64,000 bases of DNA from CCMP332 sp040218795 (GTDB taxonomy: Bacteria > Bacteroidota > Bacteroidia > Cytophagales > CCMP332): the NCBI GenBank assembly GCA_040218795.1, contig JAVJQT010000007.1, forward strand, positions 62,001-126,000. The letters are read 5' to 3'. How positions within the stretch are numbered: position 1 is the stretch's first letter; every line of letters begins with the position of its first letter. Both the position numbers and the translations under genes were made by a program. Below, one piece after another: positions 19,401 to 26,865 of this stretch. The notes below the pieces were generated by a model, which saw only the letters and a program-made list of their open reading frames with translations, was not told the origin of the DNA and made no database searches.

Positions 19401-19894
19401 AAAAGCATTATTACAAAGTTCGCGAGGGCATTGGTTTGCACAAATCGCCCGCGCTTTACGGAGCTTTTCCAAGCGATGCCTATTCACACACACCACAAAA
19501 TAAAGGAGCTCAACAACCGGGTATGACCGGGCAGGTAAAAGAAGATATTCTCAATCGATGGGCAGAACTTGGCCTAAAAGTGAAAAATGCCAAAGTTAGA
19601 TTTGAGCCGAAATTTTTAGATGAGAATGAGTTTCTGGATCATTCCGCATTGTATGAATATTTCAATGTAAAAGGGGAGCTGTCCACCATCAATCTCAATG
19701 CAGGAGAATTGGCATTTACTTATTGTCAGGTGCCTGTGATTTACAGCAAATCCACTGAAAAAGATTTCATTCAATTAATCAGAGCCAATAAGGAAGAAAA
19801 AATTGATGGTCTTGAATTAAATGAATCAATCTCTGCAGAAATATTTAACAGAAGCAATCAAACAACACTAATCAGAGTGCATTTTAAGGATTAA
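16439..19894 (+). CDS. Probable GH149-type beta-1,3-glucan phosphorylase, cytoplasmic
   Basis: This is a 1151-residue protein without signal peptide or membrane helix. The N-terminal beta-sandwich-like part has WLFISSTGGITAGRKN, which resembles the substrate-site entry of GH94-clan phosphorylases. The middle part looks like an (alpha/alpha) barrel. The segment RPEWNDANNALVGNGVSM holds a Trp-Asn-Asp in the position of the catalytic acid of GH94-like inverting phosphorylases, making Asp655 the likely catalytic residue. Its length fits GH149 (about 1100-1150) better than GH94 (about 800) or GH161. GH149 enzymes reversibly phosphorolyse beta-1,3-oligoglucans to glucose-1-phosphate, and clustering with GH16, GH3 and SusCD supports this. 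Family assignment is by memory of motifs and context and was not searched. Its stop overlaps the convergent acyltransferase by 4 bp. Confidence 0.72.
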   Translation: MSQSLFVANSPILKDEGRSVNSEYVELGKEAFYKISNYDQMSPFFMTVVSHSDHWLFISSTGGITAGRKNENSSLFPYYTDDKISDSFDTTGSKSIFRVKIADKTYLWEPFSKRYQNLYKVKRNLLKSISGNKIVFEEINEDLKLKFQYSWQFSDKYGFVKKSSIENFGDETIEVNFLDGLQNLMPYGVESGLQNERSNLVNAYKKNELIEQTGLALILLSAIIVDRAEPSEALKATTVWSSGIDPEHYLLSGKQLNAFRLGENLKTESNVKAEAGAYFINKKISLKKEEIVAWQFIAELNQDSTNVNDLNFDLRSKKHEVLEELENDIVKGTEYLRKLVAAADGIQMTNDKLLDGRHYTNVLFNIMRGGIFDNGYLVNSDDFKSYFSAVNKQLFKKQTGFLEKLPDKIHFSELLEASKKTGDLEVVRMVYDYLPLTFSRRHGDPSRPWNKFSIETRKEDGSKNLDYQGNWRDIFQNWEALAVSYPGYINSMISKFLNASTMDGYNPYRIMREGIDWEVIEPNDPWSYIGYWGDHQIIYLLKLLEISFRHSKSELEALLDKQMFVYANVPYLIKSYNDILRNPKDTIVFDEEKEASIEEKVEKIGSDGKMVFGSDNELIKANLAEKILLTFLTKMSNFIPEGGIWLNTQRPEWNDANNALVGNGVSMVTLYYMRRYAKFCIDLFENTASENIKLHEPIAEFLRGIHSTLIQNKDLLKASITDQDRRQIVNLLGITGEQYRQKAYSAFGGTGINKAKKEALLDFFKISAEYIDHSIAANKREDGLYHSYNLLDLSGDKASISHLYEMLEGQVGILTSGVLESYEVIQLLDHLEKSQLFREDQYSYLLYPNRELPGFLEKNNIPDSFIKSSELAQLLIKNDDRTILTCDKNGTCHFNGNFTNAMGLKDGLQKLKNKGYDELLKKELNAFLDIYEDMFNHKAFTGRSGTFFGYEGLGSIYWHMVSKLLLAIQENLAQVISTKEPSEFEKLKKHYYKVREGIGLHKSPALYGAFPSDAYSHTPQNKGAQQPGMTGQVKEDILNRWAELGLKVKNAKVRFEPKFLDENEFLDHSALYEYFNVKGELSTINLNAGELAFTYCQVPVIYSKSTEKDFIQLIRANKEEKIDGLELNESISAEIFNRSNQTTLIRVHFKD

Positions 19895-20925
19895 GGCTTA
19901 TTCCTTATTAAAAGAGGTAGAATTAGTCCAATGAGAAAATAACCCAAGGATACTGAAATTTCCCCGAAAATAATTTGAACAAGAACGGTTTGCAGAATTA
20001 GAAATACCGGAAACAGAAAAATCCCAACCGAAAATTTTATAGAAGCCAGCATCACCGGGTCTTTTACCCTTGAGGCAATACCTTTCCATAACTGAAGCGG
20101 CAGTAAATAATAGAAACGGAAAAAATAGTATAAAAATGATTTTTGCTTTTCCTTTTCAACAGAAGTAGTACTATCTGTAGAACTTAAATTATCTATTGAT
20201 TCCCTGCATGCCTGCAAGTTTGAAAAGTCGGGATTCATCTTCATTAGCTGAGCAAATTTAATATCGTATTGGTCTTCGGGAATGTGTACGATTAGTTTTT
20301 CCATTTGAGTGCTTATTGCATTTCTTAATATTAAAGAGGCGTTGTGATCATCAGTATTGGAATAAAAAGGCTGGACATCAATGGCTTTGCCAAAATAAAT
20401 TGATACTCTCGTTCGGAATTCCTGATGATTGTGATAATTTATTCCAACGGGAATAATTTTAAGGTCCAATTCGGGTTGTTCAGTCAATGTGCCAAAAGCA
20501 ATTCTTGTAAAGCCCTTGCTCAAGGGCCTTAGACGTCTCTCAAAGCCATGATTACCTTCCGGGAATATCAGAAGTGCTTTTTTGCCCCCGAGTATTTTAT
20601 AGCAAGCCTTAAATATTTCTTCGTTATTGTTCAATGTATTCCACCCGTCGCGTATTCTGTAAATAGGCATCATATTTATCAGCGACATGAGCCATTTAAA
20701 AAAGGGCTTTTTGAAAACTTCAGCCCTAGCCAGAAAATGAGTTATTCTTTTATTTTTACTAACAATTACCAGGGCATCGAGAAAGGCATTTTGATGATTG
20801 GCTGTAAAAATAATTGCACCCTTTTTAGGAATATTTTCAGTCCCATAAACTTTATATGAGCTAAAATAAAATCGAAGCCCCAATTGTACATAGGCCCTTA
20901 GAATATAATAGAGTATTCCTTTCAT
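19891..20925 (-). CDS. PlsC-type lysophospholipid/glycerophosphate acyltransferase
   Basis: The product is 344 residues long. Motif I reads NHQNAFLDAL, with H44 and D50, an H-x5-D spacing seen in a Bacteroidota subgroup instead of the standard H-x4-D. The FPEG motif is at 121-124 (IFPEGNHG), followed by PVGINYHNH. Two or three hydrophobic helices lie at about 240-340, so it is probably anchored in the inner membrane. It should transfer acyl chains onto a lysophospholipid or related acceptor; the exact acceptor is unknown. Its ATG overlaps the upstream BASS gene by 4 bp (ATGA), so the two are translationally coupled. Confidence 0.87.
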   Translation of the reverse strand: MKGILYYILRAYVQLGLRFYFSSYKVYGTENIPKKGAIIFTANHQNAFLDALVIVSKNKRITHFLARAEVFKKPFFKWLMSLINMMPIYRIRDGWNTLNNNEEIFKACYKILGGKKALLIFPEGNHGFERRLRPLSKGFTRIAFGTLTEQPELDLKIIPVGINYHNHQEFRTRVSIYFGKAIDVQPFYSNTDDHNASLILRNAISTQMEKLIVHIPEDQYDIKFAQLMKMNPDFSNLQACRESIDNLSSTDSTTSVEKEKQKSFLYYFFRFYYLLPLQLWKGIASRVKDPVMLASIKFSVGIFLFPVFLILQTVLVQIIFGEISVSLGYFLIGLILPLLIRNKP

Positions 20926-21839
20926 GTAGCTGCGCCGGCCATTATTTTAGTTCTGGACCAAACATAGCCAATTATTAATCCTGAAATAATATGCCATATA
21001 CCCCACCAGGCTGCAATTATGGCCATACCACCTAAACCATCAAAAAATGAAAAAATAATTATTAGTCCAAGGCCGGAATTCTGTATGCCGGTTTCAATAG
21101 TAAGCGTCTTGCGATCTTCGGATGATAATGAAAAAATGCTGGCAACCGAATAGCCTGTAAACAGGGCGATGGCATTGTGTATCAAAACAAGCCATACCAC
21201 ATATTGGAAGTAGTCAAGAAAGATGTCGAAATTATTAGCAAATGCAATTACCACAAAGAGCATAAAAATCAACATCGAAAGGGGTTTTAGTATTTTTTGC
21301 ATCCTCTCAGCAATATGCGGAAAATGAGCATTGCATAGCATACCCAGAATCAGTGGAATTCCCAAAATCAATGCAATGGTTTTTAACAATTCAAAAGGGT
21401 TAAGACTGATTTCCGTCAGAAGTAATTTTGTCGGTGGGTAAAAAGAAGCCCAAAAAGAGAGATTAATAGGCGTCATTATAAATGCCAATAAAGTAGAAAA
21501 TGCTGTGAGGGTTACAGATAAAGCGGCATTTCCCTTAGCCAAATGGGTCATGAAATTTGAAATATTGCCACCGGGGCAGGCCGCAACCAGGATCATTCCC
21601 AGGGCTATACTTGGAATGGGTTCTATCAGATAAACAAGTATAAAAGTAATTGCGGGAAGCGCTATAAATTGTGAAAATATTCCGAGCAGAGCAGATTTTG
21701 GAATGCTCGCAATGCGTTTGAAATCCGATATTTTTAAATCCAGGGCAACGCCATACATAATGATGGCTAGACAAATATTTAATGCGAGTAGAGAATCGTT
21801 GTTGAAATGAAGATTTACGCTGTCAATTTGCTTTTCCAT
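20922..21839 (-). CDS. Bile acid:sodium symporter (BASS) family transporter
   Basis: I start the gene at the ATG at 21839 (305 residues); a TTG six codons upstream is possible. There are about nine to ten membrane helices. The family signature CPGGNISNFMTHLAKGN, where Na+ is bound, is clear near residue 90, and a second crossover region with ETGIQNSGLGLIII is near 245. Bacterial members move organic anions such as keto acids or pantoate-like compounds with Na+; the substrate here cannot be told. It shares a 4-bp overlap with the downstream acyltransferase, with no obvious functional link. Confidence 0.9.
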   Translation of the reverse strand: MEKQIDSVNLHFNNDSLLALNICLAIIMYGVALDLKISDFKRIASIPKSALLGIFSQFIALPAITFILVYLIEPIPSIALGMILVAACPGGNISNFMTHLAKGNAALSVTLTAFSTLLAFIMTPINLSFWASFYPPTKLLLTEISLNPFELLKTIALILGIPLILGMLCNAHFPHIAERMQKILKPLSMLIFMLFVVIAFANNFDIFLDYFQYVVWLVLIHNAIALFTGYSVASIFSLSSEDRKTLTIETGIQNSGLGLIIIFSFFDGLGGMAIIAAWWGIWHIISGLIIGYVWSRTKIMAGAAT

Positions 21840-21895
21840 TCGGAAATAAAAAAGCAATATATCTATTCAAAGCCTATAAGCCAATTTTTTAGCGC

Positions 21896-23419
21896 TTACT
21901 TCTTCCTTAACTCAAACACATCCGTCCTTCGATCTCTCAAATTTCGCACGCTTCCAAATTGGTTTAATTCGCGTAAAAGGTCCAGATCTACATCAGCGAT
22001 AAGAATCATTTCTGTATTTGGAGTAGCCTCGGCTTTTATGCCATTCGCAGGAAAAGCAAAATCACATGGTGTAAAAACCATCGACTGCGCAAATTGTATA
22101 TCCATGTTGTGAACTTTTGGCAAATTACCTACACTACCTGCAATGGCCACATAACATTCATTTTCAATAGCCCTGGCTTGTGCGCAATTACGCACTCTTG
22201 AATAGCCGTTTTGTGTATCGGTAAGAAAAGGGACAAAAAGTATTTTTATTCCTTCATCTGCAAGCAGTCTGCTGAGTTCAGGAAATTCAATGTCATAACA
22301 TATCAATATTCCTATTTTTCCACAGTCGGTATCAAAGGATTTTAATTCTTTACCGCCTTGCGTTCCCCATACTTTTGCCTCATCAGGTGTCACATGGATC
22401 TTTTCATATTTTTCGATACTGCCATCCCTCTTGCATAAATGGCCAACATTAAATAAATGGTCTTCGCGCATTTCGGGCATGCTCCCGGTAATGATATTTA
22501 TGTTGTAGGAGACAGCCAATTTGGAAAAACGCTCTACGACTTCTTCGGTATATGAAGCCAATGCTCTTATGGCTCCTGCTTCACTCATTTCATTATGTTC
22601 TGCCATAAGAGGCGCATTGAAAAATTCAGGAAACAAAGCAAAGTCACAGCGGTAACCTGATACAGCATCTAAAAAATACTCCGCTTGCTGCATTACTTCG
22701 TCAAGGTCTTTGTATGATCTCATTTGCCATTGAATCAAACCAAGACGAACTACAGTTTTATTGGCTGAAGGACTTTTGGAGGGTTTCTGATAATAAATAT
22801 TATCCCATTCCATAAGAACGGCGTATTCATTGGAAGCATTATCATTTTCCAGATAATTCTTCAATATTCTTGTCGGGCGGAAATCATTGGAAAGTTGAAA
22901 GTTCAATACCGGATCGTGTATTTCCCGATTTCTAACTTTGTTTATATATTCTTTTGGACTTAATTCTTTGGCGTATTTATGGTAGTTAGGAATCCTTCCT
23001 CCAAAGGCAATCCCTTTGAGATTTAGTTTTTCACATAATTCTTTTCTGTAATCGTAAAGTCTTCTTCCAAGTCGCAATCCCCTGTATTCCTTCTTAATGA
23101 ACACGTCAATTCCATAAAGGATATCACCTTCGGGATTATGTGTATCAAATGTGTAATTATCAGTGATTCCCACGTATGTATGCGGTTCCTGAACCATGCT
23201 TTCATCAACGATTATTGAAGATGCTCCCCCGGCTAATTGGCCGTTGACCGTAATTACGATTTGCCCTTCGGGAAACCTATTGATTAGCTTTATAATATCT
23301 TTTTCTTCCCAATAGGCATTTGGCTTGCTATCATAAGCATCGATCATTGCTTTTCTAAGATCCTGATAGTCATTTAAACTCAGGTATTTCAGCTCTATAT
23401 TTTCAATCTCATGAATCAT
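21896..23419 (-). CDS. GNAT acetyltransferase fused to a carbon-nitrogen hydrolase
   Basis: The ATG at 23419 gives 507 residues; a TTG seven codons upstream is less likely. The N-terminal GNAT domain (about 5-190) contains an acetyl-CoA-binding loop EYRGLRLGRRLYD at about 112-123. After a linker, a nitrilase-superfamily domain covers about 220-500 with the complete Glu-Lys-Cys triad: E265 (LFPEFFN), K340 (YEKIHVTPDE) and C374 (LICYDIEFPEL). The second half probably hydrolyses an amide. The fusion is conserved in Bacteroidota, but neither substrate is known to me. The gene stands alone between oppositely spaced neighbours. Confidence 0.9.
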   Translation of the reverse strand: MIHEIENIELKYLSLNDYQDLRKAMIDAYDSKPNAYWEEKDIIKLINRFPEGQIVITVNGQLAGGASSIIVDESMVQEPHTYVGITDNYTFDTHNPEGDILYGIDVFIKKEYRGLRLGRRLYDYRKELCEKLNLKGIAFGGRIPNYHKYAKELSPKEYINKVRNREIHDPVLNFQLSNDFRPTRILKNYLENDNASNEYAVLMEWDNIYYQKPSKSPSANKTVVRLGLIQWQMRSYKDLDEVMQQAEYFLDAVSGYRCDFALFPEFFNAPLMAEHNEMSEAGAIRALASYTEEVVERFSKLAVSYNINIITGSMPEMREDHLFNVGHLCKRDGSIEKYEKIHVTPDEAKVWGTQGGKELKSFDTDCGKIGILICYDIEFPELSRLLADEGIKILFVPFLTDTQNGYSRVRNCAQARAIENECYVAIAGSVGNLPKVHNMDIQFAQSMVFTPCDFAFPANGIKAEATPNTEMILIADVDLDLLRELNQFGSVRNLRDRRTDVFELRKK

Positions 23420-23587
23420 ATGAAGGGATTTATCCTGCAAAGATACGAATCGCGTATGCCAGTTTTTGTTTAGTCCAAATAATTAATTTGAGGCATTATT
23501 TTTGATAATGTTTTATCTGTAGATAATTGAAAATAAATGGAATTTTAAAATGTCATTTGGCGACATTTGGAACAATTCTTGAATTTA

Positions 23588-23621
23588 TTTTGTAAAAGTC
23601 TACAGTATCTTATTATTTTTA
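23588..23621 (+). promoter_or_regulatory. Candidate promoter for the small lipoprotein gene
   Basis: TTTTG at 23588-23592 and TATTTTTA at 23614-23621, 21 bp apart, resemble the Bacteroidota -33/-7 elements (TTTG and TAnnTTTG, last base A instead of G). The gene starts 23 bp further on. Assigned by eye. Confidence 0.35.
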
Positions 23622-23643
23622 CCAAGTGAAAACAAGCACGATA

Positions 23644-23766
23644 ATGAAAAAATTAACAGCAATCGTTCTTTTAGCCTTATTTGTTTCAGCATGTGGATAC
23701 CACACTTGCCCTACTTATGCTAAAAAAGAGCCTGTTCAAAACGAGAACCAGGACTTAAAAGTCTAA
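23644..23766 (+). CDS. Small lipoprotein of 40 residues
   Basis: ATG to TAA encodes 40 residues starting MKKLTAIVLLALFVSACGY. The first 17 residues are a standard lipoprotein signal with the lipobox Cys at 17, leaving a mature peptide of only 24 residues that begins CGYHTCPTYAKK and ends in a charged tail. A short CxxHxCPTYAKK-like mature region recurs in small Bacteroidota lipoproteins as far as I recall. A candidate promoter precedes it and a hairpin terminator follows, so it is an independent transcript. Function is unknown. Confidence 0.75.
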   Translation: MKKLTAIVLLALFVSACGYHTCPTYAKKEPVQNENQDLKV

Positions 23767-23795
23767 AGAGCTTTATTTATACAAATGCTAATATC

Positions 23796-23817
23796 GGCCT
23801 CCATTGGAAGGCCTTTT
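23796..23817 (+). terminator. Terminator of the small lipoprotein gene
   Basis: GGCCTCC pairs with GGAAGGCC across an ATT loop with one bulged base, followed by TTTT. It begins about 30 bp after the small lipoprotein stop codon. Confidence 0.6.
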
Positions 23818-23909
23818 GGTGTTATATCTCATTTCAGGTCTGAAATGATTTTATTTTAAATTTCCTTTTCATATTCTTAATGAAATACTGATTATTTCTG
23901 ATGGAATGG

Positions 23910-23917
23910 TATTTTTG
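23910..23917 (+). promoter_or_regulatory. Candidate -7 promoter box upstream of lpdA
   Basis: TATTTTTG is an exact TAnnTTTG match 28 bp before the lpdA ATG. I see no convincing TTTG -33 element at the right distance, so this is a weak call. Confidence 0.35.
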
Positions 23918-23945
23918 ATTCTCAGATTTAAAGATTCCAAAACTT

Positions 23946-25349
23946 ATGTCATCATATCAGGTAACAGTAATAGGTTCGGGCCCCGGTGGTTATGTCGCAG
24001 CAATAAGGGCAGCGCAACTTGGTCTTAAAACCGCAATCATTGAAAAATACTCAACATTAGGGGGTACATGTCTCAATGTAGGCTGTATTCCATCAAAAGC
24101 ATTGCTCGATTCATCGGAGCACTATCACAATGCTGTTCACAGCTTTAAAGAGCATGGCATAGATATAAATGCGCCTAATGTCAATATGAAACAAATGATT
24201 GACAGAAAAGCGGATGTGGTAAAACAAACATGCGATGGGATTGAATTTTTAATGAAGAAAAATAAGATAGACGTTTACACAGGCGTCGGCTCTTTTATTG
24301 ATAAAAATACAATTAACATTAAAGACGCTGATGGCAAGGATCAAAAGATCAATACCGAAAAAACCATAATCGCTACAGGCTCAAAACCTTCCTCACTTCC
24401 GTTTATAGAAATTGACAAAAAAAGGGTCATAACATCTACGGAAGCGCTAGAATTGAAAGAAGTACCCAAACACATGATTGTCATTGGAGGGGGCGTAATA
24501 GGAATGGAATTAGGATCTGTTTATCGACGTCTTGGAGCTAAAGTTTCTGTGGTGGAGTTCATGGATAGAATTATTCCGGGAATGGATGGTACACTGAGCA
24601 AGGAATTATTAAAAGTTCTCAAAAAAGATGGAATTGAATTTTACCTAAAGCACAAAGTGACCGAAGTCGGAGCTAAGGGAAAGACAGTAACTGTTAAAGC
24701 CGAAAGTGCTAAAGGAGAAAACATCGAATTGAAAGGGGACTATTGCCTTGTTTCGGTAGGTCGTAAGCCATATACCGACGGCCTTGGATTGGATAAAATT
24801 GGTATTTCAACCAATGATAAAGGCCAGATACCTGTCAATGAAAAATTACAAACTTCAGTAGATGGAATCTATGCTATCGGAGATGTAATAGAAGGGGCAA
24901 TGCTGGCGCATAAAGCCGAAGAGGAGGGTGTTTTTGTAGCGGAAATTATCGCAGGTCAAAGGCCGCATATCAACTATTTATTAATTCCAGGCGTGGTTTA
25001 CACCTGGCCTGAAGTTTCCGGTGTAGGCTATACGGAAGATCAACTTAAAGAAAAGAAAATTGAATATAAAAGCGGATCCTTTCCAATGAAAGCACTTGGA
25101 AGGGCAAGAGCTTCTATGGACACGCAAGGTTTGATTAAAGTTTTGGCCGATAAAAATACAGATGAAATTCTGGGGGTTCACATGATCGGACCCAGAGTGG
25201 CAGATCTAATTGCAGAAGCAGTCGTCGCCATGGAATACCGTGCCAGCGCGGAAGATATTGCAAGAATGTCACATGCACACCCAACCTATACTGAAGCCAT
25301 GAAAGAAGCTTGTCTGGCCGCTACAGAAAACAGAGCATTACACGTTTAA
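23946..25349 (+). CDS. lpdA: Dihydrolipoyl dehydrogenase (E3)
   Basis: The 467-residue protein is standard length for E3. It has an N-terminal FAD Rossmann motif (GSGPGGYVAA, about 10-19), the redox disulfide GGTCLNVGCIPSK with C42 and C47, an NAD-binding motif IGGGVIGMELGSVYRRLG, the second FAD motif YAIGDV and the C-terminal catalytic pair HPTYTE (H445, E450). It reoxidises lipoamide in the pyruvate, 2-oxoglutarate or branched-chain dehydrogenase complexes and in glycine cleavage. No E1 or E2 gene is nearby. A DUF4293 membrane protein gene follows after 9 bp and may be cotranscribed. Confidence 0.97.
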   Translation: MSSYQVTVIGSGPGGYVAAIRAAQLGLKTAIIEKYSTLGGTCLNVGCIPSKALLDSSEHYHNAVHSFKEHGIDINAPNVNMKQMIDRKADVVKQTCDGIEFLMKKNKIDVYTGVGSFIDKNTINIKDADGKDQKINTEKTIIATGSKPSSLPFIEIDKKRVITSTEALELKEVPKHMIVIGGGVIGMELGSVYRRLGAKVSVVEFMDRIIPGMDGTLSKELLKVLKKDGIEFYLKHKVTEVGAKGKTVTVKAESAKGENIELKGDYCLVSVGRKPYTDGLGLDKIGISTNDKGQIPVNEKLQTSVDGIYAIGDVIEGAMLAHKAEEEGVFVAEIIAGQRPHINYLLIPGVVYTWPEVSGVGYTEDQLKEKKIEYKSGSFPMKALGRARASMDTQGLIKVLADKNTDEILGVHMIGPRVADLIAEAVVAMEYRASAEDIARMSHAHPTYTEAMKEACLAATENRALHV

Positions 25350-25358
25350 TTATTATTA

Positions 25359-25841
25359 ATGATACAAAGAGTCCAATCTATATTTCTCGCGGTGATAGCC
25401 ATATTGATGGCTGCATGCACAGGTTTTAATTATTGGCAAAAAGCCGCTCTTGATGGATCTTCAAAAATTTATTTATCCGCCATTGGAAAAGCAGTTTTTG
25501 AACAGGGCAATGAAGCGGCCTCGTTGCAATACTTCCCTTTTACATTTGTGGCAATTTTAGCTTTGCTATCATGTGGTCTGGCCATTTATGAAATTTTCCA
25601 ATACAAAAACCGATTGCTACAACTCAAGTTGGGAGCACTCAATTCATTGTTTATGGGAGCCACATTGGTTTTGATGGTTGTTTTTATAAATCAAAATGAA
25701 GATTTAATGGATCCCGGGAAAAGGGTATTGCCAGGCATTGCCTTTTATATGCCGGTGATTGCAATGGTTTTAAATATTATAGCCAATAGGTTTATTCGAA
25801 AGGATGAAAAATTGGTCAGGTCTGCAGATAGAATGAGATAA
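25359..25841 (+). CDS. DUF4293-family integral membrane protein
   Basis: The 160-residue product has four hydrophobic helices at about 5-22, 62-80, 88-108 and 122-140. The start MIQRVQSIFLAVIAI and the overall plan match the Bacteroidota family DUF4293. Function is unknown. It lies 9 bp after lpdA and 1 bp before the next gene, so it is in an operon with both. Confidence 0.82.
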   Translation: MIQRVQSIFLAVIAILMAACTGFNYWQKAALDGSSKIYLSAIGKAVFEQGNEAASLQYFPFTFVAILALLSCGLAIYEIFQYKNRLLQLKLGALNSLFMGATLVLMVVFINQNEDLMDPGKRVLPGIAFYMPVIAMVLNIIANRFIRKDEKLVRSADRMR

Positions 25842-25842
25842 T

Positions 25843-26391
25843 ATGAGAATAGTCATTCCAATATTTTTCTTTATAATACTATCCTCCTTTAGCGGAGATC
25901 ATCATAAATTGACCAAAGTTCAGGTTCGTGAAGGGATCAAGGTTAAAATACCCGAGGCTTTTTACAAAATGCCCGAAAGGGATATTGTCGAGCGCTATCG
26001 CTCCTATAAATTGCCGATTGCAATGTATTCTGCCGATGACAGGCTGACCGAATTTGGCGTTTCTATTTCTGATAATTTCTGGTCGGGAAACGATCTCGAA
26101 CTATTGCTGGATTTTCAAAAATCAAATATAATGGCTCTGTTTGATAAGGTAGAATTCAAAAATCAGGGAATCCGAAAAGTGCATAAAAGCGATATGGCCT
26201 TTTTTGAATTGGAGTCGGATACGCGATTTGCCCGAAAATTTGAAAAAAAATACACCTTGCTTCATTACGCCGTAGTGGATAATCGGGTTTTGGTATTTAA
26301 TTTTTCCTGTCCGATTGATCAAAAAGACCAATGGGTGGATACGGCCTGGAAAATCATGGACTCGATTCGATTAAAAAAATCAATTTTTTAA
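25843..26391 (+). CDS. Secreted protein of unknown function
   Basis: The 182-residue product has a short signal peptide (about 1-18) and no further membrane helix. The body is a mixed alpha/beta region (VKIPEAFYKMPERDIVERY, then a C-terminal WVDTAWKIMDSIRL helix), in plan like small periplasmic PsbP/DUF1795-type proteins, but I do not recognise a specific family. Its TAA shares one base with the ATG of tadA, so the two are translationally coupled. Confidence 0.75.
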   Translation: MRIVIPIFFFIILSSFSGDHHKLTKVQVREGIKVKIPEAFYKMPERDIVERYRSYKLPIAMYSADDRLTEFGVSISDNFWSGNDLELLLDFQKSNIMALFDKVEFKNQGIRKVHKSDMAFFELESDTRFARKFEKKYTLLHYAVVDNRVLVFNFSCPIDQKDQWVDTAWKIMDSIRLKKSIF

Positions 26392-26843
26392 TGCTGAGTG
26401 TTCACAGTCCGGAGCACTTCATGAAGCAAGCCTTAAATGAAGCCCAAAAGGCTTTTGAAAAAGGGGAAATCCCCGTGGGAGCAGTAGTCGTATGTAATAA
26501 TAGAATAATTGCAAAAGCACACAATCAAACCGAGCTTTTAAATGATGTAACGGCTCATGCCGAAATATTGGCGATCACTACGGCAAGCACAGCATTAGGA
26601 GGGAAATACCTCAGAGATTGTACGATTTATATAACTTTGGAACCCTGCATAATGTGTGCAGGCGCTTTGGCCTGGTCGCAGGTTTCAAATATTGTTTATG
26701 GAGCAAATGACGAATTAAAAGGGTTTAGTAAATTCTTAAATTCGAACATATTTTCTTCAAAAACACTTATAAGAAAGGGCGTGATGGAAGAAGAGTCTTC
26801 CATTATGCTCAAGGAATTTTTTAAAAAATTACGTAAAAAATAA
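26391..26843 (+). CDS. tadA: tRNA adenosine(34) deaminase
   Basis: I place the start at the ATG at 26391 (150 residues), overlapping the preceding stop by one base; a GTG 60 bp upstream would give a tail of 20 residues that lies inside the previous gene. The zinc and catalytic motifs are HAEIL (H56, E58) and PCIMCAG (C86, C89). KGEIPVGAVVV near the N-terminus is also typical. TadA deaminates the wobble adenosine of tRNA-Arg(ACG) to inosine and is essential in most bacteria. Confidence 0.95.
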   Translation: MLSVHSPEHFMKQALNEAQKAFEKGEIPVGAVVVCNNRIIAKAHNQTELLNDVTAHAEILAITTASTALGGKYLRDCTIYITLEPCIMCAGALAWSQVSNIVYGANDELKGFSKFLNSNIFSSKTLIRKGVMEEESSIMLKEFFKKLRKK

Positions 26844-26865
26844 TTTTAAACTAAAACAAACAATT

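Noticed and set aside
16439..19894. GH94 cellobiose phosphorylase
   Set aside because: The product is about 300 residues longer than GH94 and the surrounding genes target beta-1,3-glucan, so GH149 fits better, although related.
26331..26390. 20-residue N-terminal extension of TadA from a GTG
   Set aside because: It lies within the preceding gene; the ATG at 26391 overlaps its stop codon and gives normal TadA length.
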